A stretch of DNA of 15,135 bases. Origin: an uncultured Fimbriimonadales bacterium (GTDB taxonomy: Bacteria > Armatimonadota > Fimbriimonadia > Fimbriimonadales > GBS-DC). The stretch is from assembly GCA_937934465.1 (NCBI GenBank), contig CALGZO010000223.1:1-15135 (forward strand), given 5' to 3'. Below are positions 6,688 to 13,307 of the stretch, piece after piece. The translations under genes were made by a program, and so were the position numbers. The first letter of the stretch is position 1. The number at the start of each line of letters is the position of its first letter. Under the pieces are notes generated by a model. That model ran no database searches. It saw only the letters and a list, made by a program, of their open reading frames with translations, and was not told the origin of the DNA.

Positions 6688-7301
6688 GCGCGTGGCGTGT
6701 TCTGGGATGGCTGGGCGTGGGGTTAGCATGCAGCCCGCTATATGCCGACCGCCTGATTGAAATCCCCACGGGGAAACTCCTCTACCCAGAGCGTCTGGCT
6801 ATCGAGGCGGGTTTCTTTCAGGGGAACCCCGTGCGCGAGCGGGCATTTGTGAGCTTCCGAATCGGGGATATGCTGGAGGTGCAGGGCGCGCGCACAGGGT
6901 TCGATAACCGCCTTGAGGTCTATGGGCTACAGTACACGCTCTACCCCGAAATACCGGGTTATGCGCCGGGTGTTTCGGTCGGGGTTTGGGATGTGTTTGC
7001 GCGCACGGCGCAGGGCAGGGGCTACTTTGTGGCGGTGTCGTATGGGATCGCCGCGTTGGGTCAGACGCCGTTAGACCACGATTTGCGGGTGCATTTGGGC
7101 TTCGGCTGGGGTGGCATGCCGAGTTTCTTTGTCGGCTTCGATATCCCTCTGACGAACCAACTTTTCCTGCGGGCGGAGCATACTGGGCGGCATATCAATG
7201 CCGCGCTGGCGTGGCGCTTGGGCAACGAGGTCGAGGTGCGTGGGGCGGTGGTTCGCGGCTACACCAGTTGGAGTATCATGTTTCGGCTATGGGCGGAATG
7301 A
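6684..7301 (+). CDS. YjbH-like outer-membrane beta-barrel candidate
   Basis: The 205-residue protein starts at GTG 6684, overlapping the cytochrome stop by 4 bases (GTGA), which indicates translational coupling. Residues 1-21 form a signal peptide with a hydrophobic core and a likely cleavage after SPLYA. The mature part is a run of alternating strands with aromatic residues (for example GVSVGVWDVFAR, YFVAVSYGIAA, VHLGFGWGG, FFVGFDIPL) and ends in an aromatic-rich strand near the C-terminus (WSIMFRLWAE). These are features of outer-membrane barrels. The IPTGKLLYPERL start and the overall pattern recall YjbH-like proteins linked to exopolysaccharide export, but the match is by eye. The function is not known. 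Its position right after an exported multiheme cytochrome suggests it could house or anchor it at the outer membrane; that is inference. Confidence 0.6.
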   Translation: MSAWRVLGWLGVGLACSPLYADRLIEIPTGKLLYPERLAIEAGFFQGNPVRERAFVSFRIGDMLEVQGARTGFDNRLEVYGLQYTLYPEIPGYAPGVSVGVWDVFARTAQGRGYFVAVSYGIAALGQTPLDHDLRVHLGFGWGGMPSFFVGFDIPLTNQLFLRAEHTGRHINAALAWRLGNEVEVRGAVVRGYTSWSIMFRLWAE

Positions 7302-7750
7302 GGGAGGAGGGCGCGGCGCATCCGCGCTGGGTCGAGGTGGCGTCGGTGTCGGGCTGGGCGCGCTGGAGCCATGCCCTGCTACTGTTGGGGGTGCTGGTAA
7401 TGTTTGGCTTGGGGCTGTATCTCACGCCGAACCCCGCGGGACACGGCACGCACCAGCAGCTGGGGCTACCGCCGTGCGCGATCTACTTTCTTACGGGGCG
7501 CCCGTGCCCCTCGTGTGGCTTGACGACCAGCGTGAGCGCGATTTTGCACGGGCAGTTCGCGCTGGCGTGGCGGGCGAATCCGATTGGCTATCTGATCGTG
7601 GCGGTGGCGGCAATAGTGGGGGTGAACAGCTGCTTTGCGCTGGCGACAGGGCGCACCCTTCGAATCGATCTTAACCGCTTCCACCTTATCTTGCTCGGAT
7701 TGCTCTCGGTGTGGCTGATTCACGGGGTGGTGCGCTTCATTCTGGCGTAA
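7298..7750 (+). CDS. DUF2752 small membrane protein
   Basis: The 150-residue protein overlaps the preceding gene by ATGA at 7298. An alternative ATG 9 bases earlier (7289) is in frame and would add three residues. Three transmembrane segments are visible at about 26-43, 97-117 and 128-147. The hallmark of DUF2752 is present: a cysteine-rich turn FLTGRPCPSCGLTTS (64-78) followed by LHGQFALAWRANPIG (83-97), equivalent to the family pattern TGxxCPxCGxTR...HG...A...NP. The family has no established function; the CPSCG turn could bind metal or be redox active. Placement after a multiheme cytochrome and a barrel-like protein suggests a three-gene unit in the cell envelope. The arginine that usually follows CGLT is a threonine here. 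Confidence 0.85.
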   Translation: MREEGAAHPRWVEVASVSGWARWSHALLLLGVLVMFGLGLYLTPNPAGHGTHQQLGLPPCAIYFLTGRPCPSCGLTTSVSAILHGQFALAWRANPIGYLIVAVAAIVGVNSCFALATGRTLRIDLNRFHLILLGLLSVWLIHGVVRFILA

Positions 7751-7754
7751 GGGC

Positions 7755-7847
7755 TGGCGGAGCGGGTGGGATTCGAACCCACGAGACCCCTCATCGGAGC
7801 CTACACGATTTCCAGTCGTGTCCCTTCAGCCGCTCGGGCACCGCTCC
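7755..7847 (-). tRNA. tRNA-Ser (anticodon GGA)
   Basis: On the minus strand GGAGCGG (7847-7841) pairs with CCGCTCC (7765-7759), followed by discriminator G and an encoded CCA (7757-7755). The anticodon stem ACACGA/TCGTGT encloses CTGGAAA with anticodon GGA, reading UCC and UCU. A long variable arm (TAGGCTCCGATGAGGGGTCTC region) and the TTCGAATC T loop are present, as expected for a class II serine tRNA. At 93 nt including CCA the length is normal. It lies tail to tail with the DUF2752 gene and divergent from the polysaccharide gene. Confidence 0.95.
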
Positions 7848-7857
7848 CTGAAACCTG

Positions 7858-7863
7858 ATTATA
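7858..7863 (-). promoter_or_regulatory. -10 box of the tRNA-Ser promoter
   Basis: The minus strand reads GGGTATAATCAGG here, a perfect TATAAT placed 10 bases before the tRNA 5' end. TCTACA, 17 bases further upstream (complement of 7881-7886), matches the -35 consensus at 4 of 6 positions. Confidence 0.65.
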
Positions 7864-7926
7864 CCCTGCGCGTCTGTGTATGTAGAGCGGAATGCGTCGT
7901 CCCCCGACTCTTTTGGGTACACTGGG

Positions 7927-7932
7927 TATACT
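7927..7932 (+). promoter_or_regulatory. -10 box of the polysaccharide gene promoter
   Basis: GGGTATACT has the same core as the gyrA box. A start about 7 nt later would fall near 7940, giving a leader of roughly 35 nt before the TTG at 7976. This is an extra reason to reject the ATG at 7892 as the start, since that would place the box inside the gene. Confidence 0.45.
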
Positions 7933-7964
7933 AACAGCGCAATCGCTGCCGAAGCAGTTTCTAT

Positions 7965-7970
7965 GGAGGG
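7965..7970 (+). promoter_or_regulatory. Shine-Dalgarno supporting a TTG start
   Basis: GGAGGG lies 5 nt before TTG at 7976 and is one of the strongest ribosome binding sites in the window. It outweighs the earlier in-frame ATG at 7892, which has none. Confidence 0.6.
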
Positions 7971-7975
7971 AGATC

Positions 7976-9874
7976 TTGGAGGCGAAGGGCTTTTTAGGAC
8001 GGTTGCAGCGTATTCCCCCCCAGCGTTGGGCGGAGTTTTTGCGTTCGGTGTTCACGGATATTTTTTTGGTATCAGCGGCGCTGGCGGCTTCTGTGGGGCT
8101 GGCGCGCGACTTTGACTACACGGCGCACGACTGGCAGCTGCTGGGATGGCTATCGCCTCTTTTGGCGTTGGCGGGCGTCGCGGGGCTGTGGCTGCAGGGC
8201 TTGTATCGCATCCACAGCCGCTACGCAGGGATTACAGACCTGTTTCGCTTGCTGAAGGTGAGCGTCGGTCTCAGCGCGGCGGCGCTGATGGGGTTGTTAG
8301 TCGGCGCGTACTACGGTGAACGCTCGTTCATGTGGGCGGAGTGGGTGCTGTTCACCGTTTTGGCGGGCGGCGCGATTACCTTCCCGCGTATCGGACGCCG
8401 CCTGTACGATTGGTATCTGGCGTACGCGCGGAACGGTAAACCCAGCCGACGCGCGATTGTGGTGGGCGGCGGCGACACGGGCGAGGTGGTAATGCGCGAA
8501 ACGCGCCGCACGCCCCACGCTGAGGTGCAAATCGTGGGCTTCGTGGACGACGACCCCCAAAAACAGGTCATCCACATCCACGGCTACCCATGCTTGGGCG
8601 CAACCGACGACCTGCCCAGACTTATTGAGCAATACGGCGTCAACGATGTGATTATCGCCATCTCGTCTGCTCAGGGCGAGGTGGTGCGACGGATTTTCCA
8701 TCTCTGTCTTAAGACCAATGCCCGCGTGCGGATTGTGCCGCCCTTCCAGCCTGCGTCGGTGCAAGAGTTCCAGCTCGAGCAAATCCGCGAGGTGAACATC
8801 GAGGATTTACTGCGCCGCGCGCCTGTGCAGTTCGACCTCAAGCCTTTGGCAGACTATGTGGCGGGCGAGCGCGTGCTGATTACAGGCGCGGGCGGCTCCA
8901 TCGGCAGCGAACTCGCACGCCAAATCGCCGAGTTCGGTCCAGCATGCCTCATCCTACTGGGTAAGGGCGAGAACAGCATCTACCAGATTGAGCAGTATCT
9001 GCGCTGCAACTACAACTTGAAGCCAGAGTGCGTGATTGCGGATGTGCGCGACGCCGCCCGTATCGAGGCGGTGTTCCGACGCCATCAGCCGACGCTGGTG
9101 TTCCACGCCGCAGCCCATAAACATGTGCCTCTGATGGAAGCGAATACTGTGGAAGCCATCAAAAATAATGTCTTGGGCACTTGGGTGATGGCGCAGGCTG
9201 CACATCGGCACGGCGTGCGCAAATTTGTCTATGTGTCTACCGACAAGGCGGTCAATCCTGCCAGCATCATGGGCGCGACCAAGCGTGTCGGCGAAATGAT
9301 TATTGGCGCGTTCGCGCGTCAAAGCAAGACCGAGTTCGCGATTGTGCGCTTCGGGAATGTGTTGGGTAGCCGCGGGAGCCTCGTGCCTACCCTCCAAGCG
9401 CAAATCGAACGCGGCGGTCCCGTGCTCATTACCCACCCCGAAATGCAACGCTACTTCATGAGCATCCACGAAGCTGTTCACCTCATCCTACGCGCAGGTT
9501 CGTTCAACAGTCGCGGCGACATCTACATCCTCGATATGGGCGAGCCAATCAAAATCGTCGAGATGGCGCGCGACTTAATCCGCCTGTGCGGACTGGTACC
9601 CGATGAGGATATCGAAATCGTCTTTACTGGGGTGCGACCGGGCGAAAAACTGCACGAACAGCTCTATTACGACGCCGAAGTGCTGGAAGAGACGCCCAAC
9701 CCCAAGATTAAGCGCGTGCGCAACACGGAGTCGCCCGAATGGGGCTGGCTTCAGTGCCAACTGGAGTCTCTGCTTGAACTCTGCGAGAAAGAGCAACCTG
9801 ACAAGGCGCGCGTGCTATTGATGGAGTTAGCGACTGGCAAGCTGGCGGCTCACGCACAGGGGGGCGGTTCGTAG
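7976..9874 (+). CDS. FlaA1/CapD-type nucleotide-sugar 4,6-dehydratase/epimerase, membrane-bound
   Basis: From the TTG the protein has 632 residues, normal for this family, which makes modified nucleotide sugars (typically from UDP-GlcNAc) for capsule, O-antigen or glycoprotein synthesis. Four hydrophobic segments occupy roughly the first 150 residues. A first Rossmann-like domain starts at AIVVGGGDTG (160-169). The catalytic short-chain dehydrogenase domain starts at TGAGGSIGSE (303-312), binds NAD(P), and contains STDKAVNPASIMGATKR (421-437). In that stretch M432 and K436 take the place of the Tyr and Lys of the classical YxxxK, the replacement typical of this group. VRFGNVLGSRGS and TGVRPGEKLHEQLYYD follow. 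The gene stop is immediately adjacent to the TTG of the Wzi-like gene, so the two form an operon. The exact product sugar cannot be deduced. Confidence 0.9.
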   Translation: MEAKGFLGRLQRIPPQRWAEFLRSVFTDIFLVSAALAASVGLARDFDYTAHDWQLLGWLSPLLALAGVAGLWLQGLYRIHSRYAGITDLFRLLKVSVGLSAAALMGLLVGAYYGERSFMWAEWVLFTVLAGGAITFPRIGRRLYDWYLAYARNGKPSRRAIVVGGGDTGEVVMRETRRTPHAEVQIVGFVDDDPQKQVIHIHGYPCLGATDDLPRLIEQYGVNDVIIAISSAQGEVVRRIFHLCLKTNARVRIVPPFQPASVQEFQLEQIREVNIEDLLRRAPVQFDLKPLADYVAGERVLITGAGGSIGSELARQIAEFGPACLILLGKGENSIYQIEQYLRCNYNLKPECVIADVRDAARIEAVFRRHQPTLVFHAAAHKHVPLMEANTVEAIKNNVLGTWVMAQAAHRHGVRKFVYVSTDKAVNPASIMGATKRVGEMIIGAFARQSKTEFAIVRFGNVLGSRGSLVPTLQAQIERGGPVLITHPEMQRYFMSIHEAVHLILRAGSFNSRGDIYILDMGEPIKIVEMARDLIRLCGLVPDEDIEIVFTGVRPGEKLHEQLYYDAEVLEETPNPKIKRVRNTESPEWGWLQCQLESLLELCEKEQPDKARVLLMELATGKLAAHAQGGGS

Positions 9875-11224
9875 TTGAGGCGCTGGAGCTGGATAGCAAG
9901 CGGTCTGATGCTGTGCGTGGCGGCGACGCAACAGCTGCCCCCGCGCGACGACCCGCTCTACGACCTACAAGCGTGCTTGCAACCCACGCCGTATACGCTG
10001 ATTCGCGCGCCGCGCAGCGCCGACGAGTTGCTCGGACAACGCTCAAACGACACCCGCGCCGAAGCGCAAATCGCTCGCTGGAAGCTGGGCGACGCGCCCG
10101 CGCTGCCTTCCAACGCGCTATTCATCCAAGCCGAGCTGCAAGGCTTTCTGTACCCCGAACGGAGCGACTGGCGTGCGCCGACAGGAGCCTATCGAATCGT
10201 GGGCGTGTGGACGGTGAGTGAGCAGGCGTTGTTGGAACTGGTTCTCAGCGACGCTCGCCGTCGCGACTCCAGCGCGTTCGATACCGTTCCCTATGCACGG
10301 TTCACTTTCCAGACAGGCGAGTGGCGTTGGCAAGTGGGCTACGCTAACCTGCGCTGGCTGGGCGGCTACAGCGGCGGCATGCTGGTCAACGATGAATCGC
10401 CCCCCGTGCCCCACGCTGGCGTGCAGTTCCCGCTGCGTATCCCCCTGTTGGGCAAATGGCAGTTCGAGCAGTTCCTCAGCGCGTTCGAGCAGGACGGGCA
10501 GACCACTTGGTGGAGCGCGCGGCGCATCGAGCGCGATTTCGGCAATCGGTGGACGCTGTCGCTTGCAGAGGCGTTCAAAGCGTTGGAGCTGCCCGGCGCA
10601 GCGGCAAGCCAAATCGCGCCCTACTACCTCTATCAAAAGTGGTACAGCGACGCGCGGCGAGGCTCAGGCTGGTTCAACTACCTCGCGGAGGTGGGCGTGG
10701 TCTACAAACCCGACGCGCAGCAACGCTACTACCTCTTCTGGCTGATGGACGATTTGCGCGCGCCCACCGCCTTGGGCGGTTCGTCCATCACGCCGCGCAA
10801 AGTCGCCGTGTTGGTGGGCGCGCGGCTCCATCCCGCGCCGAACACGCGCCTGATTCTCGAACTCGTGCGCTCCGACGGCACGCGCACGGGCGGCGTCTAC
10901 GACAGTTCAGGGCACGAGCCGCGCTACGCCTACTTCTACAAAGGACTGCCTATGGGGCACCCTGTGGGGGCGAACCGCATCGCGCTCTACACCCGCGCCG
11001 AACACGAGAACGGGCGCTGGTTGCTCGCCGCCGATTATGCGTCGCTGCGCCGATTCCATCAGTATCGCCCCGGCGTGCGCGGCTACACGCTGGAGCTACT
11101 GGTGGGCTATCAAATCGCGGAACGCAGCCTGCTGTGCGTGCGCTACCGCGCGAGTTCCCTGCGCGACAGCGGCGCACCCGACACCCGTGCGGGCTGGTAT
11201 CTGCAGGCAATCACGCAGTTTTAG
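9875..11224 (+). CDS. Wzi-like capsule assembly outer-membrane protein
   Basis: The 449-residue protein starts at TTG 9875, directly after the TAG of the sugar dehydratase gene. The TTG start gives a good signal peptide (MRRW, hydrophobic residues 5-16, then TQQ); an ATG at 9908 would leave a shorter one. The rest is rich in amphipathic beta strands and aromatic residues, as in an outer-membrane barrel. Segments such as LGGYSGGMLVNDESPPVPHA, then a plug-like QFEQFLSAFEQDGQTTWW, and late YFYKGLPMGHPVGANRI resemble the order seen in Wzi proteins, which bind capsular polysaccharide at the surface. Length agrees with Wzi (about 450-480). The assignment is by pattern and context, helped by the adjacent polysaccharide gene. 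It could instead be another envelope barrel. Confidence 0.6.
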   Translation: MRRWSWIASGLMLCVAATQQLPPRDDPLYDLQACLQPTPYTLIRAPRSADELLGQRSNDTRAEAQIARWKLGDAPALPSNALFIQAELQGFLYPERSDWRAPTGAYRIVGVWTVSEQALLELVLSDARRRDSSAFDTVPYARFTFQTGEWRWQVGYANLRWLGGYSGGMLVNDESPPVPHAGVQFPLRIPLLGKWQFEQFLSAFEQDGQTTWWSARRIERDFGNRWTLSLAEAFKALELPGAAASQIAPYYLYQKWYSDARRGSGWFNYLAEVGVVYKPDAQQRYYLFWLMDDLRAPTALGGSSITPRKVAVLVGARLHPAPNTRLILELVRSDGTRTGGVYDSSGHEPRYAYFYKGLPMGHPVGANRIALYTRAEHENGRWLLAADYASLRRFHQYRPGVRGYTLELLVGYQIAERSLLCVRYRASSLRDSGAPDTRAGWYLQAITQF

Positions 11225-11225
11225 G

Positions 11226-11231
11226 TATCCT
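11226..11231 (+). promoter_or_regulatory. Possible -10 box of rph, leaderless configuration
   Basis: GGTATCCT follows the Wzi-like stop and the hexamer TATCCT ends 9 nt before the rph ATG, the same spacing as at gyrA. It is a weaker match to TATAAT than the others, and no -35 was recognised, so read-through from upstream may matter more. Confidence 0.3.
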
Positions 11232-11240
11232 TGAGCAGCT

Positions 11241-11972
11241 ATGCGACGAGTGGACGGCAGAACGGCGAACGAGTTGCGCGCTCTACATTTAGAGCCAGGG
11301 TTCCACCCCTACGCGGAAGGGTCGTGCCTGATTAGCATGGGCAATACGCGCGTGATTATCACGGCGACAGTGGAAGACAAGACGCCGCCGTTCCTGAAAG
11401 GCACGGGCAGCGGCTGGGTCACCGCCGAATACAGCATGCTACCCCGTGCTGGCAAGCAGCGCAGCCAGCGCGAAATCAGCCGCGGCGCACCCACAGGACG
11501 CACGATGGAAATCCAACGGCTCATCGGACGCGCCGTCCGCGCCGTTGTGGACCTCTCCCAACTGGGCGAGCGCACCATCACGCTGGACTGCGATGTGATT
11601 CAAGCCGACGGCGGCACACGCACCGCCTGCATCACGGGAGGGTTCGTGGCGTTCGCGCAGGCGTGTCAGTGGATGATTAAACAGGGCTACATCAATCGGC
11701 TGCCGTTCCAAGAGCGCGTGGCTGCCGTCAGCGTCGGCGTCGTGCGCAACGAGGAGCTGTTAGACCTGTGCTACGAGGAAGATGTGCAAGCCGCCGTCGA
11801 TATGAACATCGTCATGACCGATCGGGGACGGTTCGTGGAGGTGCAGGGCACAGCCGAGAGCGCGCCCTTCTCGCGCGACCGCCTGAATCGGCTGATTGAC
11901 CTTGCGCAGGGCGGGCTGCAACAGATTTTCCAGCAGCAAGCGCAAGCCATCGAGGCAATCCTCAATAAGTAA
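11241..11972 (+). CDS. rph: Ribonuclease PH
   Basis: The 243-residue protein has the expected length. RNase PH is a phosphorolytic 3'-5' exoribonuclease that trims tRNA 3' ends and degrades structured RNA, using phosphate and releasing nucleoside diphosphates. Family signatures in order: MRRVDGRTANELR at the N-terminus, EGSCLISMGNTRVI, GWVTAEYSMLPRA with the following arginines, EIQRLIGRAVRA, the phosphate-binding GGTRTACITGG (from residue 124), DLCYEED with DMNIVMT (acidic active-site region), and EVQGTAE near the C-terminus. The 16-base gap after the Wzi-like gene and the 1-base gap before the next gene suggest partial co-transcription. No truncation or substitution at key positions was noticed. 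Confidence 0.96.
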   Translation: MRRVDGRTANELRALHLEPGFHPYAEGSCLISMGNTRVIITATVEDKTPPFLKGTGSGWVTAEYSMLPRAGKQRSQREISRGAPTGRTMEIQRLIGRAVRAVVDLSQLGERTITLDCDVIQADGGTRTACITGGFVAFAQACQWMIKQGYINRLPFQERVAAVSVGVVRNEELLDLCYEEDVQAAVDMNIVMTDRGRFVEVQGTAESAPFSRDRLNRLIDLAQGGLQQIFQQQAQAIEAILNK

Positions 11973-11973
11973 T

Positions 11974-12723
11974 ATGCCAGCACAACGCATCGTTTCGCTC
12001 GCGCCCTCCATTACCGAGATTCTGTTCGCGCTGGGACTGGAACCGCGCGTCGTGGGCGTTACCGAAGTGTGCGACTATCCCCCAGAAGCGCGGCGCAAAC
12101 CGAAGGTGGGCGACTACCAAATCAGCCCCGAAAAGGTGGTCGCACAGAAGCCCGACTTGGTGGTCGCACACGATGTTCTCAACGCTCGCGTTATCCCCGT
12201 GCTGAAACGGTTGGGGTTGCAAGTCCTGAGCGCGAACCCCAACGAGTTCCGTAAGCTCTATGCGTTTCTGCGCGATATTGGACGCGCCACAGGCTCCGAA
12301 GCGGCAGCGACGCGCATCGTCCGCGCGATGCAGGCGCGTGTGGCGCGTGTGCAACGCCGTGCGCCGAGTCGCCCGCCGCGTACACTCTTTTTAATTAGCG
12401 CGGAGCCGATTTGGGCGTCTGGGCGCGACACTTTGGCGCACGAAATGATTACCCTCGCAGGCGGGCGGAACCTGATGGCGCAGGCGTTCAGCAACTACAA
12501 AGCCGTGAGCATCGAGTCGGCGTTGGGCGGCGCGCCTGAACTAATCCTGCTGGCGGGTCCGACCCCTGAAGCAATCATGAACCATTCGCGTTGGCAGCGC
12601 ACGCCTGCCGTGCGCCGTCGCCATGTCTACGCGCTGAACCCCGACCTCGTGCTGCGCGAGACGCCACGCTCGGTGGACGGACTCGAACAGATTGCTCAGT
12701 GCGTGCGCCGAGCAGGGGGTTGA
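11974..12723 (+). CDS. BtuF-like cobalamin (or related metal chelate) binding protein, no export signal
   Basis: The 249-residue protein is of the helical-backbone class III periplasmic binding fold. It begins MPAQRIVSLAPSITEILFAL, which matches the mature N-terminus of BtuF-type vitamin B12 binders, and continues with VVGVTEVCDYPPEA, KVGDYQISPEKVVAQKPDLV and VLSANPNEF. Unusually there is no signal peptide or lipobox. In-frame sequence upstream lies inside rph and is basic and non-hydrophobic. The product would therefore stay in the cytoplasm, or an export signal is missing. Start codon ATG 11974 follows the rph stop by one base. No btuC or btuD permease genes are in the window. Cobalamin as ligand is inferred from family resemblance; siderophore-type binders share the fold. 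Confidence 0.8.
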   Translation: MPAQRIVSLAPSITEILFALGLEPRVVGVTEVCDYPPEARRKPKVGDYQISPEKVVAQKPDLVVAHDVLNARVIPVLKRLGLQVLSANPNEFRKLYAFLRDIGRATGSEAAATRIVRAMQARVARVQRRAPSRPPRTLFLISAEPIWASGRDTLAHEMITLAGGRNLMAQAFSNYKAVSIESALGGAPELILLAGPTPEAIMNHSRWQRTPAVRRRHVYALNPDLVLRETPRSVDGLEQIAQCVRRAGG

Positions 12724-12749
12724 ATTCTTAGCCACACTAAGGGTATTAT
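12720..12749 (+). promoter_or_regulatory. Promoter of the IsdG-like gene with a palindrome in its spacer
   Basis: TTGAAT (12720-12725) and TATTAT (12744-12749) are separated by 18 bases, the best complete -35/-10 pair on the + strand here. TATTAT ends 9 nt before the ATG at 12759. The spacer contains the inverted repeat CTTAG-CCACA-CTAAG (12727-12741), placed where a repressor would block polymerase. Confidence 0.5.
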
Positions 12750-12758
12750 CTACAAGGA

Positions 12759-13148
12759 ATGGAAACGACGACGATTAGCACGGAGATGGAGACGACGCAG
12801 GCGGCTATCGCAACGCCTGAAACGGACGGGTTTGTGGCGATTAACTACATCACCTGCAAACCGGAGTATCGTGAGCGGTTCGAGCATCTGTTCAAAACGC
12901 GCGCCCGCGCGATTGATCGGTTGCCTGGCTTTCGCGGCATGTATGTGCTGCGCCCGCACTGCGAGGGCGACGCCTATCTGGTGGTGAGCCACTGGGACAC
13001 TGAGGCGCACTTCAAAGCCTGGCTGCAATCGCCAGAGTTTCTGGAGGGGCACAAGCGCGGTTTTGAGGACATTCGTGAGGCGAAAGCGCGCGGCGAGGAG
13101 CCGCCGATGCGCTCCGACTTCCGTACCTACGAAGTGGTCGCCCGCTAA
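12759..13148 (+). CDS. IsdG/ABM-fold monooxygenase, possible heme-degrading enzyme
   Basis: The 129-residue protein has an antibiotic-biosynthesis-monooxygenase (ferredoxin-like) fold pattern. After a Thr-rich N-terminal tail of about 22 residues come FVAINYITCKPEYRERFEHL, then PGFRGMYVLRP, then YLVVSHWDTEAHFKAWLQSP and EFLEGHK. N29, W88 and H98 have intervals of 59 and 10 residues, nearly the same as the Asn-Trp-His triad of staphylococcal IsdG (N7, W67, H77), which opens the heme ring to release iron. This supports a heme-oxygenase-like role, but small ABM proteins have varied functions. A second in-frame ATG at residue 10 begins a near repeat of the first codons (METT) and could be an alternative start. 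The ATG at 12759 fits the leaderless spacing. Confidence 0.7.
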   Translation: METTTISTEMETTQAAIATPETDGFVAINYITCKPEYRERFEHLFKTRARAIDRLPGFRGMYVLRPHCEGDAYLVVSHWDTEAHFKAWLQSPEFLEGHKRGFEDIREAKARGEEPPMRSDFRTYEVVAR

Positions 13149-13171
13149 ATCGCCGCCCCGCGAGACTTTTC

Positions 13172-13215
13172 GCGACGATTGCCGTCTCAAGCAGCAGGAG
13201 ACGAGCAATCGTCGC
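13172..13215 (+). other. Long hairpin after the IsdG-like gene
   Basis: GCGACGATTGC plus CGTCTC (13172-13188) is complementary to GAGACG plus GCAATCGTCGC (13198-13215), with a single bulged A at 13204. This makes 17 base pairs around a 9-base loop. It begins 23 bases after the stop. No T tract follows, so it is not a textbook intrinsic terminator; it may protect the 3' end of the mRNA or act in another way. Confidence 0.55.
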
Positions 13216-13229
13216 AGAACCATATCAGG

Positions 13230-13235
13230 TAGAAT
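13230..13235 (+). promoter_or_regulatory. Possible -10 box of the pilM operon
   Basis: GGTAGAAT shares the GGTA...T form of the other boxes in this window. It would give a leader of about 65 nt that includes the hairpin at 13252-13279 and the Shine-Dalgarno. No -35 was recognised. Confidence 0.3.
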
Positions 13236-13251
13236 TGCAAAAACCGCCGTC

Positions 13252-13279
13252 GCAGCGGCAGGAGACTCCGCGCCGCTGC
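13252..13279 (+). repeat. Hairpin in the pilM leader, second GCAGGAG-N11-CTGCCGAA copy
   Basis: GCAGCGGC (13252-13259) pairs perfectly with GCCGCTGC (13272-13279), and GGAG-A-CTCC can form an inner stem in the loop. The string GCAGGAG (13258-13264), 11 bases, CTGCCGAA (13276-13283) has the same layout as at 5674-5699 before the cytochrome gene. Confidence 0.5.
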
Positions 13280-13296
13280 CGAAATGGGCGGTGGTT

Positions 13297-13301
13297 AGGA
13301 G
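13297..13301 (+). promoter_or_regulatory. Shine-Dalgarno of pilM
   Basis: AGGAG lies 6 nt before the ATG at 13308. It contrasts with the leaderless-type starts elsewhere in the window and so marks pilM as conventionally initiated. Confidence 0.65.
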
Positions 13302-13307
13302 AACTGT

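Noticed and set aside
7892..7975. Upstream ATG extension of the sugar dehydratase gene
   Set aside because: The 28 extra residues look unlike the family, have no ribosome binding site and contain a promoter-like TATACT. TTG at 7976 has a strong GGAGGG.
10456..11292. 278-codon + strand frame overlapping the Wzi-like gene and rph
   Set aside because: Its translation is extremely Arg/Ala-rich without motifs, and it runs into the certain rph gene in another frame.
12759..12800. Near-tandem repeat at the start of the IsdG-like gene (two METT starts)
   Set aside because: The match is short and falls in Thr-rich low-complexity sequence; it is more likely codon repetition than a designed dual start.
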